Shown: positions 1 to 9,268 of the stretch, one piece after another
Layout: each line of letters begins with the position of its first letter
Position numbering within the stretch: the first letter of the stretch is position 1
Source of the DNA: Planctomycetota bacterium
Lineage (GTDB): Bacteria; Planctomycetota; Phycisphaerae; UBA1845
Reading direction: 5' to 3'
Assembly: GCA_024276605.1 (NCBI GenBank)
Contig: JAJRWX010000058.1
Coordinates: 1-37,668 of the forward strand
Length of the DNA: 37,668 nucleotides
The notes under the pieces: generated by a model
What the model saw: only the letters and a program-made list of their open reading frames with translations
Databases searched by the model: none
Told to the model about the DNA's origin: nothing
Position numbers and translations under genes: made by a program

Positions 1-54
1 CCGCAACGTATCGCGTTCTTCATCACTCAATCGAACCACGTACTTCTTCTGCAT
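1..54 (-). CDS. IS630-like transposase, N-terminal fragment (runs off window)
   Basis: Eighteen codons are visible, starting MQKKYVVRLSDEER, with ATG at 54-52 and a strong AAGGAGGT ribosome site about six bases upstream. The peptide resembles the start of IS630-family transposases, which open with a short basic strand followed by an acidic 'DEER' helix leading into the helix-turn-helix. The gene is truncated by the window edge, not visibly mutated. It is identical over these codons to the copy at the right end, so the two are recent copies or the same assembly repeat. Confidence 0.7.
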   Translation of the reverse strand, partial: MQKKYVVRLSDEERDTLR

Positions 55-133
55 CGGGAAACCTCCTTGTCTTCCGAAACGTCAAAAACAAGAAGATAGG
101 ATAACCCCTATTCTTAGCTGTGACAAAGCACTA
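1..133 (-). mobile_element. IS630-type element, left copy (5' tip only)
   Basis: The first 135 bases are the reverse complement of 37528-37662. The shared block holds a terminal tip (GTGCTTTGTCACAGC, reading inward from about 131 on the minus strand), a short ATAGG/CCTAT stem-loop, an AAGGAGGT ribosome site and the first codons of a transposase. A TA at 132-133 abuts the tip, matching the TA target preference of the IS630/Tc1 group. Only the transposase-5' end lies in the window; the rest is beyond base 1. The family is inferred from the N-terminal peptide and the TA, so the exact boundary could be off by a few bases. Confidence 0.75.
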
Positions 134-140
134 GTGCTCA

Positions 141-164
141 ATCACACATTGATTGACGTGTGAT
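141..164. other. Stem-loop between IS tip and mqnE
   Basis: ATCACAC (141-147) and GTGTGAT (158-164) form a perfect 7-bp stem with a 10-base loop, just downstream of the mqnE stop on the minus strand. There is no T-run on either side, so it is not a convincing intrinsic terminator. It could protect the 3' end of the mqnE mRNA or belong to the adjacent REP-like element. Confidence 0.3.
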
Positions 165-250
165 CCGAACCCCGACCGTGAGGGAGAGGGCCTTTGGAGA
201 TCACTCAGGATCACGGAAACCACTTCCTGACGGGCGTGGCTCGGTTCGGA
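164..250. repeat. REP-like imperfect palindrome overlapping the mqnE 3' end
   Basis: TCCGAACCCCGACCGTGAGG on the plus strand (from 164) is mirrored by a related arm ending GGTTCGGA at 250; the minus-strand reading of the second arm begins TCCGAACCGAGCCACGCC. Both arms share the TCCGAACC start and the CCGTnAGGnAG core. I recall similar short GC-rich palindromes recurring in planctomycete genomes, but copy number cannot be checked here. The second arm is translated as the last codons of mqnE. Confidence 0.5.
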
Positions 251-1583
251 CCAGTCCATCACGAACATTCGACAGCGATCCTAGTTGAACAACCGATGTC
301 ATTGGTGGTTGCGCAGTTCCCGTAGTTGGTATACATGCGGCAGACATATCATAACTAACCGTCCAAGGTTTACCTTCGACGCGCCATCTTTTATTCGTAC
401 GCATCACACGGCGATATAATGTATCGCGTTCTACAGGTAGACCGCCGGCTTCCACGATTAAGCGTTTGAGTTTATCGACGGTCATTTCCTGATGCGTGCC
501 ATCGCCTTCTCGTTTGGTAATGTCGTAATACACCACCGTGCCATCGATGTCGTCAACGCCCCAGTTGAGCGACACCTGAGCCAGCTTGGGTGAGTGCATA
601 ATCCAAAATGCTTTGATGTGGTCTATGTTTTGACACATTAAACGCGAAATAGCCAGCGTGCGCAGATCGTCCAGTCCCGTCGGCCCGGGCAGATGCGATA
701 ACGCGCTGCCGTCGGGAATAAATGAAAGCGGAATCACGGTATTAAATCGCGCCTTACGAGATTGCAAACTTTCTTCTTGATGCTCGCGCAGTTTGATCAG
801 ATGCTTAATGCGCTCAGCGGGCAACTCCACGTGGCCATAGAGCATGGTGGCGTTGGTAAAGATGCCTAGTTCGTGGGCTGTGCGATGAACTTCGAACCAC
901 TCAACTTCGCCGACTTTATTCTTAAACGCTTCATCGTGCACACGATCATCAAAAATTTCCGCTCCGCCGCCCGGCAGACTGCCTAATCCAGCTTCGTGCA
1001 ATTTCGTCAAGACCTGCTCAATCGAGAGTCTCGGCTTAGCTAAGCGCGTGAAGTGAATAATCTCTATCGCGGTAAAAGCCTTGATGTGCATGTGCGGACA
1101 CGCTTCACGGATGGCTTGGCACATATCCGTGTAATAGGAAAAGGGTAGCTTAGGATGCAAACCGCCGACAATATGCACCTCAGTCGCACCGTATGCGTAA
1201 GCTGTTTTAGCACGGGCCACGATGTCATCGATGGATAGCTCATAAGTGTCGGGTGCGAGGTGTTTCGGGTTATCGTTAAGTTGAGGTTGAATGTCTCCCC
1301 CAGCTACCGCCATAGTCTTTGTGTATGGCCTGTAGAACGAACAGAACTTACATCGCAGCACGCAGAAGTTCGTGTAGTTTATGTGCAAGTTAGTATTGTA
1401 ATATGTCGTGCGTCCGTGCTTTTGTTCACGCACGATATTGGCTAATTCGCCGAGCGTGTGGATGTCCGACGATTCATAAAAGCACACACCCTCTTCAAGG
1501 GATAACGGCTCACCCGCCTCGACTTTGCGTCGAATATCAACGAAGTTGTTCGTGTTATAGTGCGGCATGGCTACGTCATTCAT
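201..1583 (-). CDS. mqnE: Aminofutalosine synthase MqnE (radical SAM)
   Basis: Makes aminofutalosine from 3-[(1-carboxyvinyl)oxy]benzoate and S-adenosylmethionine, the second step of the futalosine menaquinone pathway, in the cytosol. The radical SAM cluster motif CVLRCKFC gives C74, C78 and C81 (CX3CX2C), and the segment FNTVIPLSFIPDGSALSHLP plus the later KAFWIMHSPKLAQ stretch are typical of MqnE rather than MqnC or CofH. At 460 residues it is longer than usual (roughly 370-400): the family-like part ends near residue 392. The last 26 residues or so (GSLSNVRDGLVRTEPRPSGSG onward) are encoded by sequence that includes a REP-like palindrome, so the original stop seems to have been lost. No clear ribosome site precedes ATG 1583; Met6 is an alternative start. 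It is last in the resB-ccsA-M3-mqnE run, 31 bases after the peptidase gene. Confidence 0.9.
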   Translation of the reverse strand: MNDVAMPHYNTNNFVDIRRKVEAGEPLSLEEGVCFYESSDIHTLGELANIVREQKHGRTTYYNTNLHINYTNFCVLRCKFCSFYRPYTKTMAVAGGDIQPQLNDNPKHLAPDTYELSIDDIVARAKTAYAYGATEVHIVGGLHPKLPFSYYTDMCQAIREACPHMHIKAFTAIEIIHFTRLAKPRLSIEQVLTKLHEAGLGSLPGGGAEIFDDRVHDEAFKNKVGEVEWFEVHRTAHELGIFTNATMLYGHVELPAERIKHLIKLREHQEESLQSRKARFNTVIPLSFIPDGSALSHLPGPTGLDDLRTLAISRLMCQNIDHIKAFWIMHSPKLAQVSLNWGVDDIDGTVVYYDITKREGDGTHQEMTVDKLKRLIVEAGGLPVERDTLYRRVMRTNKRWRVEGKPWTVSYDMSAACIPTTGTAQPPMTSVVQLGSLSNVRDGLVRTEPRPSGSGFRDPE

Positions 1584-1614
1584 TTCATCAAAAGTATATC
1601 GGTGCCAGAGCGAA

Positions 1615-3321
1615 TCAAAGTGGTAATTGGTCTAGCTCCGATTGAATCAGTGCAATCAACGGCGCTAAGGTTTCATACGTAAAGTCAAAATTCGCACCGG
1701 CAGCCTTGAACAGTTCGGGTAGGGTTTTCGACCCGCCAAGCGCCAGCGCGGATTTATAACTTGCTAAAGCTGAGGCGTAGTCGTGGCGTGAGTTACGCCA
1801 CACCTGTAGTGCCCCGAGCTTGGCAATCCCATATTCGATATAATAAAAAGGCACCTCAAAAAGATGTAGTTGTTTGTGCCAAGCATAGGCTAAAGCATCT
1901 TCATAGCTGGTATAATCTACGATGCCGCCAAATCTTTCGTGCAAGCTGAGCCAATGCGCTCGCCGCTGATCGCGTGAATGCTGCGGGTTGGTATATAGAT
2001 AATGCTGGAAAGCATCAATGGTGGCGACCCACGGAAACAATCCAATGATGCCTTCAAGCTGCGTGCGCTTGGCACGGGCTAATTCGTCACCTTGATAGAA
2101 ATGCTCCAGGTGATCCATAGCTAGCAATTCCATACCAAACGAGGCAACCTCGGCAAACTCGATTGGACTGGATCGATACGCAATCATATCATCATGGCGC
2201 GCGGCGTAACAATGAAACGCGTGGCCGCCTTCGTGGATGAGCGTACCTACATCGTGCTGCACACCCACCGCGTTCATAAAAATAAAGGGATGCCGCGCTT
2301 CTTCATAGGTTGCTTGATACCCACCCGGCGCTTTACCTTTACGACTCTCCAAATCCAGATAGTGATTAGCCTGCATCTCATCGAATTGAGCACCAAGCTC
2401 AGGATCAACGCGATGAAATGTTTTGGATGCTCGATCGCAAAGCTGCTCAACCGTATCAAACGGCTGCAAGGGCGCACGACCTTTTACATCGACGGATAAA
2501 TCCCAAGGTCGAAGCGTGTCCACGCCCAACGCATCCTTGCGCTTTTGTTGTAAGTCGCGCACCACCGGCACGACCGCACGCTCGACGGCATCATGAAATG
2601 CGATACAGTCATCCGGGGTGTAATCGAACCGCTGCTTGGCCTTAAACGCGTATGCGCGGTAGTCCGCACAATCCGCATTACCGGCTATTCTATGTCGAAG
2701 CGCGATGAGTTGATCGAAAATGTCTTCCAGGGCGTCCTTATCCTGCAAGCGACGCGTGGTCGCCGCTTCCCAGGCATCTTGGCGCATGAGGCGATCGGTT
2801 TTCTCCGCATACACTGCCAACTGCTGTAGTGTCTGCTCCCGACCGTCAAAGGTGACGGTTTGCGCGCCACCGATTTCCTGATATTTCTGTTCGAGCTTAG
2901 CCTCCTCAACTTGGAGTGGAACATTTTCATCTCGATAGATTTCCACCGTCGCGCGAATGCTTCGGTCCAGCACTTCATAGCGCGTTTTGGGCAAGAGTTG
3001 CGAGGCCGATGCCTGGGTATATTTGATGTTAAGCTGATGGGCACGCGGCTTGGTTTTAGGATCGATATTCTCAAGAAAATCAAAAAATGCTTTTTTTCGC
3101 GCTTCGTCATCCGTCTGGCAAGTCATTTTCACATGTCGATCCGTACCCACTTCTGCGAGCGCAGCCATAAGCTCACTGTAATCGATCAGCCAACGCTCCA
3201 CATCTTCAGGGGTCTCAAGCGCACGATCGCATAATTGATCGAAATAGGGCTTTATCCTCTCCCACACATCAAGCACATCATCCGGACGTATAAACTGTCT
3301 TGGGAATGTTGCCTCACCCAT
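1615..3321 (-). CDS. M3-family oligoendopeptidase (PepF-like zinc peptidase)
   Basis: Cytosolic zinc metallopeptidase of the thimet/oligoendopeptidase F family that cuts short peptides. The HEGGH zinc motif lies near residue 363-367, with the downstream third-ligand region (SPIEFAEVASFGME) about 25 residues later, and the helical N-terminal half is typical. About 568 residues matches the family. ATG at 3321 is chosen, with AAAGGAA about ten bases upstream; a TTG one codon earlier is also possible. It lies 51 bases after the ccsA gene and 31 bases before mqnE on the same strand, so probably cotranscribed. The context gives no specific substrate; a housekeeping peptide-recycling role is most likely. 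Confidence 0.85.
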   Translation of the reverse strand: MGEATFPRQFIRPDDVLDVWERIKPYFDQLCDRALETPEDVERWLIDYSELMAALAEVGTDRHVKMTCQTDDEARKKAFFDFLENIDPKTKPRAHQLNIKYTQASASQLLPKTRYEVLDRSIRATVEIYRDENVPLQVEEAKLEQKYQEIGGAQTVTFDGREQTLQQLAVYAEKTDRLMRQDAWEAATTRRLQDKDALEDIFDQLIALRHRIAGNADCADYRAYAFKAKQRFDYTPDDCIAFHDAVERAVVPVVRDLQQKRKDALGVDTLRPWDLSVDVKGRAPLQPFDTVEQLCDRASKTFHRVDPELGAQFDEMQANHYLDLESRKGKAPGGYQATYEEARHPFIFMNAVGVQHDVGTLIHEGGHAFHCYAARHDDMIAYRSSPIEFAEVASFGMELLAMDHLEHFYQGDELARAKRTQLEGIIGLFPWVATIDAFQHYLYTNPQHSRDQRRAHWLSLHERFGGIVDYTSYEDALAYAWHKQLHLFEVPFYYIEYGIAKLGALQVWRNSRHDYASALASYKSALALGGSKTLPELFKAAGANFDFTYETLAPLIALIQSELDQLPL

Positions 3322-3372
3322 CAATAATGCGTTCCTTTTCTTGGTTGTTCGAAAAATGTTACGATGAAAAAA

Positions 3373-5373
3373 CTATGCGTAGCTATGCAATCCGGTGATG
3401 ATAAAATTAACCACAATCCAGTTGAACATCATCACTTCAAAGCCGATGAGTGCAATGATAGCCGTCCAAAAACCCTTGTCTTTTACCTTCATGCGTACAT
3501 GGATGAGAATCAGGAAGATAATGAAGGTGTTCAAGGCAAACACTTCTTTTGGATCCCAGCCCCAAGGCCTACCCCAGGAATGATCCGCCCATATAGCCCC
3601 CATGACCACACCCGTCCATAGCATGACAAAAGATAGTTCGACGAGCACCATCGTGGCGCCATCATACACCTGACTCGATGTAGGCCGTTCCGCTTGGATA
3701 AATGGATCGCTCGAAGGGGTCGCAGCCATGATCGCAGATGCTCCTCCCGAAGCGGCACGATCGACCCTCACGCCCGCTGCTCGTCTCGATCGCGCTGACA
3801 TAAGCTCTAGACCAAGCGTTGTCATGGACAACCAAAACGTCACAGACGTTGCCAGTAACATGTTTCGCGGTAAGCCATACGCCGTGTAAGCGATGAAATG
3901 CATCAACAACATGCCACCTGTGATATTCGCTACGAGCATAACTATCGGAAGCAACAACATGCGAAACTTGGGGATTAGCGCCTGATCCCACAAATAGCAC
4001 CAGCGATGACGCAAGAACAATAGCGAAGGAATGCAGGCTAATCCGATCACCGCGTAACTCCAAATAATCACGTTGGTGTGTATGTATAGCCACACATCGT
4101 TCAACGCAGCCATTTTATTGCTGATGCCGGAGTCGAGTTGCGTGGGTAGGAAATAAGCAGCCATCAAAGCGATCATCGAAACAACCGCTGACCCGAGCGC
4201 GAAGATATTGCGAAAGTTCGTCTTTCGCGCGATACGCTCTAAAATGATAGCAGCCACACCGCCTGACCAGGCAGACGTGGTAACCGCTTCGTACATATTG
4301 GCATTAGGCCAACGCCCTGAAATATACCATCGCAGCGCGATCGAAGCTGTTTGCAATGCGAACGCCACCATAAACAGCAACATGCCGATCGTGCGGGCAC
4401 CCTGCCATTTATAAATAATAGCCATAAGCAGCGGAATCACGCTGAGCAAATAGACCAACCAAACCCAACTCATACTTTTGGTGCGAAAATACCAACTTTC
4501 CCACGCCAATCGGTCTCCGGAAGGATATAGCGCTGGTGCAATAGTTGGCAACATTTCGGACAGAGCCAAAACGGCGGCACTGGATTTTTCTGCATCTTGA
4601 CTTATCCACGCACGGCGTAAGTTTGACCATGAACTCGCCAACCGCTGTTGGGTTTCTATCGCTAAACCTTCAATGTTTACGCTCGATGTCATGGAAGCAT
4701 GCGTGCTATCCTGTGGCATACCGCTTGGTGAGGTTATTTCATCTATGGCATGCCAGGGCTGATCGGCTTGTCCGCTCGGCGGGGCGATGACCTTAAGGTG
4801 GCTACTGAGAAAACGCGGGTCAGAAACCGTCAGCGCAGATTCAATCGAACGTACCACTTTCTCCGTTTTGATCAAATCCAATCCGAGCTTCTCCAGCAGC
4901 GTGCTAACTTGAGGTTGAGTCAATAAATGTCGAGAAAACAAACCGCTCTTGCGAATAGCCGCGGCGCGATTGTCGTCAACAGCGGGGTGCCCCTCTAAGG
5001 AAGCGAGAATCTGATCGCGGACTTGTTTATTCTTGACATAAATAATGTCAATATCGTTATAGAGTTGAGAACGAAACATCAAATCCAAGTAGGTGAACGC
5101 ATTCGCTTGACCATGAATACGTCTCGGCCCGGATACAAAACCCATGTATGTTTTACTGTGCGATTCAAACGAACGTAGCCGACCGTCAGCCTGTACCGCG
5201 ATACGATACAAAGGCTCTAGGTTGACTGTTCGCGCAAAGTCGGAAGTCTCCACGCGACGGTCAGGCTCTCTGGCAATGACGCCATAGGCGACACAACCCA
5301 CAATCCCAATCACAGCCATCGCATCGATGAGATAGATGCGCCATCCGCGTGTCATGGTCTTATCTTCTAACAT
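3373..5373 (-). CDS. ccsA: Cytochrome c biogenesis protein CcsA/ResC (System II)
   Basis: Integral membrane protein that carries and presents haem to apocytochrome c together with ResB. The C-terminal half has many membrane segments, the tryptophan-rich WGRPWGWDPKE motif from residue 600 followed by a conserved histidine (LIHVRM), and an upstream IHTNVIIWSYA helix matching the other conserved haem-ligand histidine. The first 300 residues are a mostly soluble extension with one N-terminal membrane anchor and no domain I recognise; 666 residues is much longer than the roughly 300-residue CcsA core. It follows resB by 61 bases on the same strand, the normal partner. The start could be the second Met (residue 7). 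Confidence 0.9.
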   Translation of the reverse strand: MLEDKTMTRGWRIYLIDAMAVIGIVGCVAYGVIAREPDRRVETSDFARTVNLEPLYRIAVQADGRLRSFESHSKTYMGFVSGPRRIHGQANAFTYLDLMFRSQLYNDIDIIYVKNKQVRDQILASLEGHPAVDDNRAAAIRKSGLFSRHLLTQPQVSTLLEKLGLDLIKTEKVVRSIESALTVSDPRFLSSHLKVIAPPSGQADQPWHAIDEITSPSGMPQDSTHASMTSSVNIEGLAIETQQRLASSWSNLRRAWISQDAEKSSAAVLALSEMLPTIAPALYPSGDRLAWESWYFRTKSMSWVWLVYLLSVIPLLMAIIYKWQGARTIGMLLFMVAFALQTASIALRWYISGRWPNANMYEAVTTSAWSGGVAAIILERIARKTNFRNIFALGSAVVSMIALMAAYFLPTQLDSGISNKMAALNDVWLYIHTNVIIWSYAVIGLACIPSLLFLRHRWCYLWDQALIPKFRMLLLPIVMLVANITGGMLLMHFIAYTAYGLPRNMLLATSVTFWLSMTTLGLELMSARSRRAAGVRVDRAASGGASAIMAATPSSDPFIQAERPTSSQVYDGATMVLVELSFVMLWTGVVMGAIWADHSWGRPWGWDPKEVFALNTFIIFLILIHVRMKVKDKGFWTAIIALIGFEVMMFNWIVVNFIITGLHSYA

Positions 5374-5434
5374 AGTAGTAGACTCACTTATTAAACTGTG
5401 GCGATTGTGCTACAAACTCATGGCATCAGTGCCA

Positions 5435-7801
5435 TCACACCATAGCCACTTCTTCAACGGTTTCCGACGGTGAACCCTGTTCATCATCGTGTCTTCGGCC
5501 CAACCTGGCGCGCTGCTGTGCTGCGCGACGTCGTTTCAATACCGGCTTGACATAAAATGCAAAGCACATACCAATGACTGAGAGGCAACAACCCGCCAGT
5601 TGAATATATACGCCATGCCGATTACCTACGCCCAGGCCGGTATAGTTCATACCACCAGCCGGGTTGCTTGGAGAAGGACGATCCCATATAGACTGAAAAA
5701 ACCAGTATTCACCGTAACTCGTTGGGTCATTGACACGAATGTCCGTCGGCTTGGTCCATTGACCTTGGTTCTGAAACCGTAGTGTACTTACATAATTACG
5801 AATGGTCATGGATGCGCCGGTGTACCCGCCGAGATGAGTATCTAATTCAAAATTATCCAAAACAACCGGATAAGGCAATGGCTGGCGACGTCGAGAAAAG
5901 ATCACTTCGATTTCTTTACCATCCGCCATGCGATAGCGCGTTGGATCATAGCGAAATCGTCCCCCATAGGCGTATTGTTCATTGGGCAACGCATAAGGAT
6001 GATATGTTAGCCAATGCGTCTGGATGTCCTGCCCCGTGCCAATTTCCAGGCGAATCATGGAAAAAGTTTCTTTCACATTTTTTTGACGCGAAGCAGGTGG
6101 TACGATAAATGGCTTTTCCTCCGGCTGGGCGTGCTGCCAATATCCTGTCACATGCACGCTGATGCCCGGCAATAGCTCGATTGATTGACCAACGCTAATT
6201 GGGCGTTCCATCACGCGACCCTGCGGCCCGTTATATACAAAATGCAATCCCCCTGGATGACCGGCTAAAATGATGGGTGTGGAAGGCGGCGTATAAGCCA
6301 TCACAATGCGTGGATCAGGGCCTTTCGTATCCAAGGCATGCGCATCCACACCTTCGCCGTGAATGTCGCGTGTCAGTTCCGGATTATTGGCTACCCAGCG
6401 CCGGAAACTTCCCTCCGGCGTTTTGATTTCTACCATCGCAATCGATACTGATCGACTCGCACCGGGAATCGTGAGATTATCCTGCACACCGCGGATGCGA
6501 TACGAAAACTCGGTATTACCAATAGGCGTAAAATCACCTGTAGGCCCAACGACCGTTTCCTGGGTCATCACGACATCAAAAGAAACGTCAGCCTCCGGCA
6601 CTTCAATATGAAGTAGCGCCGCAGAATCTTTTGGTAGCAAGGCTATGTCTTCACTAGACGTAAGCCAGCGAAAGTCTATCAGCCCGTCATCGCTTTGTGC
6701 GTGCGTGGGATGTAACGCGGCCAACTCGTAAGTATTAGGCTGAGCGCGAGGAGAAGATACCGACACCGATACCACGGGGTTTAACTGACGACCACCATCA
6801 CGCCAACGTCGCTGCATATGTGCATAACGCAAATAACCCGTGATATGCACCGAGGCGCTGGATAGTGGGTCAGCACCTGCGAGACTTGGCACCGGCAAAT
6901 CTATGGCGTTAATGTCGACGGGATCACGAGGATCAAAAAACACCTGATCGCGTGAGGCGATGCGATCGTTATAACGCGGCATATGATCGATCGAGCGCTC
7001 GATCCATTCCGTATCACCGACCACACGTGAAAATAAGGCCCATGAATCCATCACATGAAAATAAGTCTGTGGTTCATATTCAAGTGTAAGTTTGAGGTCT
7101 TGATCGACGAGTTTTCGACCGATGTTTTTGATCGCACGACCTTTACCCGGCATAATATCTTCGGTGTACTGTGCATAACCGGCTAACAATTGCCTGATAA
7201 ATGGTTCACCTTTTGGCGGCTGCACCGATACGTTGACCGCATAGGCTTTCTCACCGGCATGTTCGTCGGAGAGAATCGGCCAGGCGCTATTGGTACTTTG
7301 AATGCGAAACTGCCACACATCAGCGCCGACAGTGACACGTTTACTTGCGCCCGGCAAAACCACCAGTGAAACAGGTTCAGGCAGATGAGGGTGCTCAATC
7401 TGAACGTGACGTCGAAATACCGGAGTGTCGCCTTCGACTTTCGTAGAGAAATAGTAATAACTGCCCAACGTCATCATGATGATGCCGCTGTGAATCATCA
7501 ACACCCCGGCATTAACAAATCGAAACGGAATGCGACGAATCGTCACGATGACCATGTTCAACGTAAATGCAATCATCAGTATGTTGAATGGCCACCAGTG
7601 AAACCACTCGAACTCGGTCATCTCCAACCAAGGTAATTGACGAACCTGCGGCGCGGCACTGCCCACCGAGCAATAGATAAATAACAAAACGGCCAGCGAT
7701 ACACCTAGCCATACACTACTGAATAACTCCAATAGCCAGAACGTCGGAACGCCGCTGCTTGTTGTAGCTATCGAACCGTTAGAATTCGTTGTTGATGCCA
7801 T
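5435..7801 (-). CDS. resB: Cytochrome c biogenesis protein ResB (System II)
   Basis: ResB/CcsB partner of CcsA in System II cytochrome c maturation, acting on the outer face of the inner membrane. Three hydrophobic segments sit in the first 120 residues (including FSSVWLGVSLAVLLFIYCSV and FVNAGVLMIHSGIIMMTLGS), then a very large extracytoplasmic domain, then a final membrane helix (GVYIQLAGCCLSVIGMCFAF). The VNDPTSYGEYWFFQSIWD stretch before that helix matches the conserved ResB signature in which strand 'Y..FQS' precedes the last helix. About 788 residues is at the long end for the family. The start at 7801 (MASTTN) is preferred to an in-frame Met three codons upstream; no strong ribosome site is visible for either. 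First gene of a four-gene minus-strand run. Confidence 0.85.
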   Translation of the reverse strand: MASTTNSNGSIATTSSGVPTFWLLELFSSVWLGVSLAVLLFIYCSVGSAAPQVRQLPWLEMTEFEWFHWWPFNILMIAFTLNMVIVTIRRIPFRFVNAGVLMIHSGIIMMTLGSYYYFSTKVEGDTPVFRRHVQIEHPHLPEPVSLVVLPGASKRVTVGADVWQFRIQSTNSAWPILSDEHAGEKAYAVNVSVQPPKGEPFIRQLLAGYAQYTEDIMPGKGRAIKNIGRKLVDQDLKLTLEYEPQTYFHVMDSWALFSRVVGDTEWIERSIDHMPRYNDRIASRDQVFFDPRDPVDINAIDLPVPSLAGADPLSSASVHITGYLRYAHMQRRWRDGGRQLNPVVSVSVSSPRAQPNTYELAALHPTHAQSDDGLIDFRWLTSSEDIALLPKDSAALLHIEVPEADVSFDVVMTQETVVGPTGDFTPIGNTEFSYRIRGVQDNLTIPGASRSVSIAMVEIKTPEGSFRRWVANNPELTRDIHGEGVDAHALDTKGPDPRIVMAYTPPSTPIILAGHPGGLHFVYNGPQGRVMERPISVGQSIELLPGISVHVTGYWQHAQPEEKPFIVPPASRQKNVKETFSMIRLEIGTGQDIQTHWLTYHPYALPNEQYAYGGRFRYDPTRYRMADGKEIEVIFSRRRQPLPYPVVLDNFELDTHLGGYTGASMTIRNYVSTLRFQNQGQWTKPTDIRVNDPTSYGEYWFFQSIWDRPSPSNPAGGMNYTGLGVGNRHGVYIQLAGCCLSVIGMCFAFYVKPVLKRRRAAQQRARLGRRHDDEQGSPSETVEEVAMV

Positions 7802-8152
7802 AAAATACAAACCCTGTAAAAATCATGCTAAGCTGGCCTTCTGCGGGAGAGGGCGGGCCAAGTTCCGGCTACGACTGGTGATTATATCGTTCTATGGGAT
7901 AAGCGATATAGGTTCAAAGCGCACCGCGGTATAGCAAAATCCCTATATGGTGCAGTACGTCATCCGAACCGCGACTATCAGGAAGCATACGAGTGTAACA
8001 GAGCCATGTTTGACGGAAAGGAAGCGGTTTCAGATCTGCTGTGCGCTCATTCTGATGTACTTCATGACAGCTCATTGTTGAACCGGGAATATCTAACAAA
8101 CGTACCCTCTGTATATTAGCTGATACGATCATCTGCAGGTAGACTCAACTTC
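7802..8152. other. Divergent intergenic region (resB / wecA-like)
   Basis: This 350-base stretch separates two divergent genes and must hold both promoters. It contains a 7-bp inverted repeat, TATATCG (7883-7889) and CGATATA (7904-7910), spaced 14 bases, which could be an operator or a hairpin. I see no convincing paired -35/-10 boxes. A 72-codon minus-strand ORF (7914-8132) has no ribosome site or recognisable protein and is not called. Confidence 0.4.
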
Positions 8153-9268
8153 ATGACGTTACTCGTTTGTCTCGCTATCCTCGGACCGTTTCTGCTTTCC
8201 CTGCTGCTTACAGTGTTCATTAGGGCTTGGTCTGTTCGTATTGGATTCGTAGATCACCCCATTGACCATAAACGCCACGAAGTCCCCGTCGCGCTTGGTG
8301 GCGGCATAGCTATTGTGATCTCCATTTTTACGCCGATTGTGATCGGCATCTTGCTGGCCAAGTGGTTTCAACAGACCTCGCCACCAGCGTGGCTGTCTGA
8401 TCTTGTCTACACCCATTTGGACGGCATCGCTTCCAAATTAGGCACCGTAGTGGCGATTACATCAGGGGCATTGGTACTTCATGTGGTGGGTATCCTCGAC
8501 GACCGCCGCGCCTTAGGGCCTTGGCCAAAGCTAGCGGCCCAAATACTGGTAGCTATTTTCATCGCCGGACCTGTAGGTATACGAGCTTTCGAGGTTCTTC
8601 CGCCTACAATCTCCATTACGCTGACTGTATTTTGGATCGTACTCATCACCAATGCTTTTAACTTCTTGGACAATATGGATGGACTCAGCGCCGGGGTCGC
8701 CGTCGTCGCGTTGTCCATCTTTTCCGTGGCCGCTATAGGCGCAGGCCAGATTTTCGTACCGGTCATGGCTTGGGTTGTTATCGGCGCACTTTTGGGATTT
8801 TTGGTCTTCAATTTCTCTCCAGCATCGATTTATATGGGAGATTCGGGCAGCCTTGTGATCGGCTATATGCTGAGCGTGCTCACCATTCTCACGACCTTTT
8901 ACGATCCTCGACAGGGTCTCCAGCCGTTTGGCGTATTAGTGCCCCTTGTCGTATTAGCGGTACCTCTATATGACGTGATAAGCGTCGTTCTACATCGGCT
9001 TCGCGCTGGCGACAGCCCTTTCCGGGGCGATCAAAGACATTTTTCCCATCGATTAGTTAATCGCGGTATGAGCCAACGAGCCGCGGTCCTAACCATATAC
9101 CTCGCCACAGCCGCCACTGGTTTACCTGCCATTATGTTGCCCAAAGTATCGTGGCAGGGTGCCGTACTGTTATTGGTTGAATGCCTATGTATCGTTGTCA
9201 TGATCGCAGTCTTGGAAAGCACAGGGCGAGCGATACAAACTGACCACACTGACGACAGCAGTCTGTAA
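8153..9268 (+). CDS. WecA/TagO-type polyprenyl-phosphate sugar-1-phosphate transferase
   Basis: Membrane enzyme that transfers a (probably N-acetylhexosamine) sugar-1-phosphate from a UDP-sugar to undecaprenyl phosphate, starting synthesis of a surface polysaccharide. Family motifs are clear: the D116-D117 pair in GILDDRRALGP, NAFNFLDNMDGLSAG (167-181) for Mg2+ and nucleotide, YMGDSGS (D230), and the cytoplasmic histidine motif RGDQRHFSHRLVNRG (291-305). About ten membrane helices are evident over 371 residues, the usual size. It is not MraY, whose histidine loop differs and which would sit in a division cluster. A GCAGGT is twelve bases before ATG 8153, a rather long spacing. It stands upstream of the surface-protein region but is not obviously in its operon. 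Confidence 0.85.
   Translation: MTLLVCLAILGPFLLSLLLTVFIRAWSVRIGFVDHPIDHKRHEVPVALGGGIAIVISIFTPIVIGILLAKWFQQTSPPAWLSDLVYTHLDGIASKLGTVVAITSGALVLHVVGILDDRRALGPWPKLAAQILVAIFIAGPVGIRAFEVLPPTISITLTVFWIVLITNAFNFLDNMDGLSAGVAVVALSIFSVAAIGAGQIFVPVMAWVVIGALLGFLVFNFSPASIYMGDSGSLVIGYMLSVLTILTTFYDPRQGLQPFGVLVPLVVLAVPLYDVISVVLHRLRAGDSPFRGDQRHFSHRLVNRGMSQRAAVLTIYLATAATGLPAIMLPKVSWQGAVLLLVECLCIVVMIAVLESTGRAIQTDHTDDSSL

Noticed and set aside
7914-8132. 72-codon minus-strand ORF in the resB/wecA gap
   Set aside because: No ribosome site and no recognisable protein; sits in a divergent promoter region.
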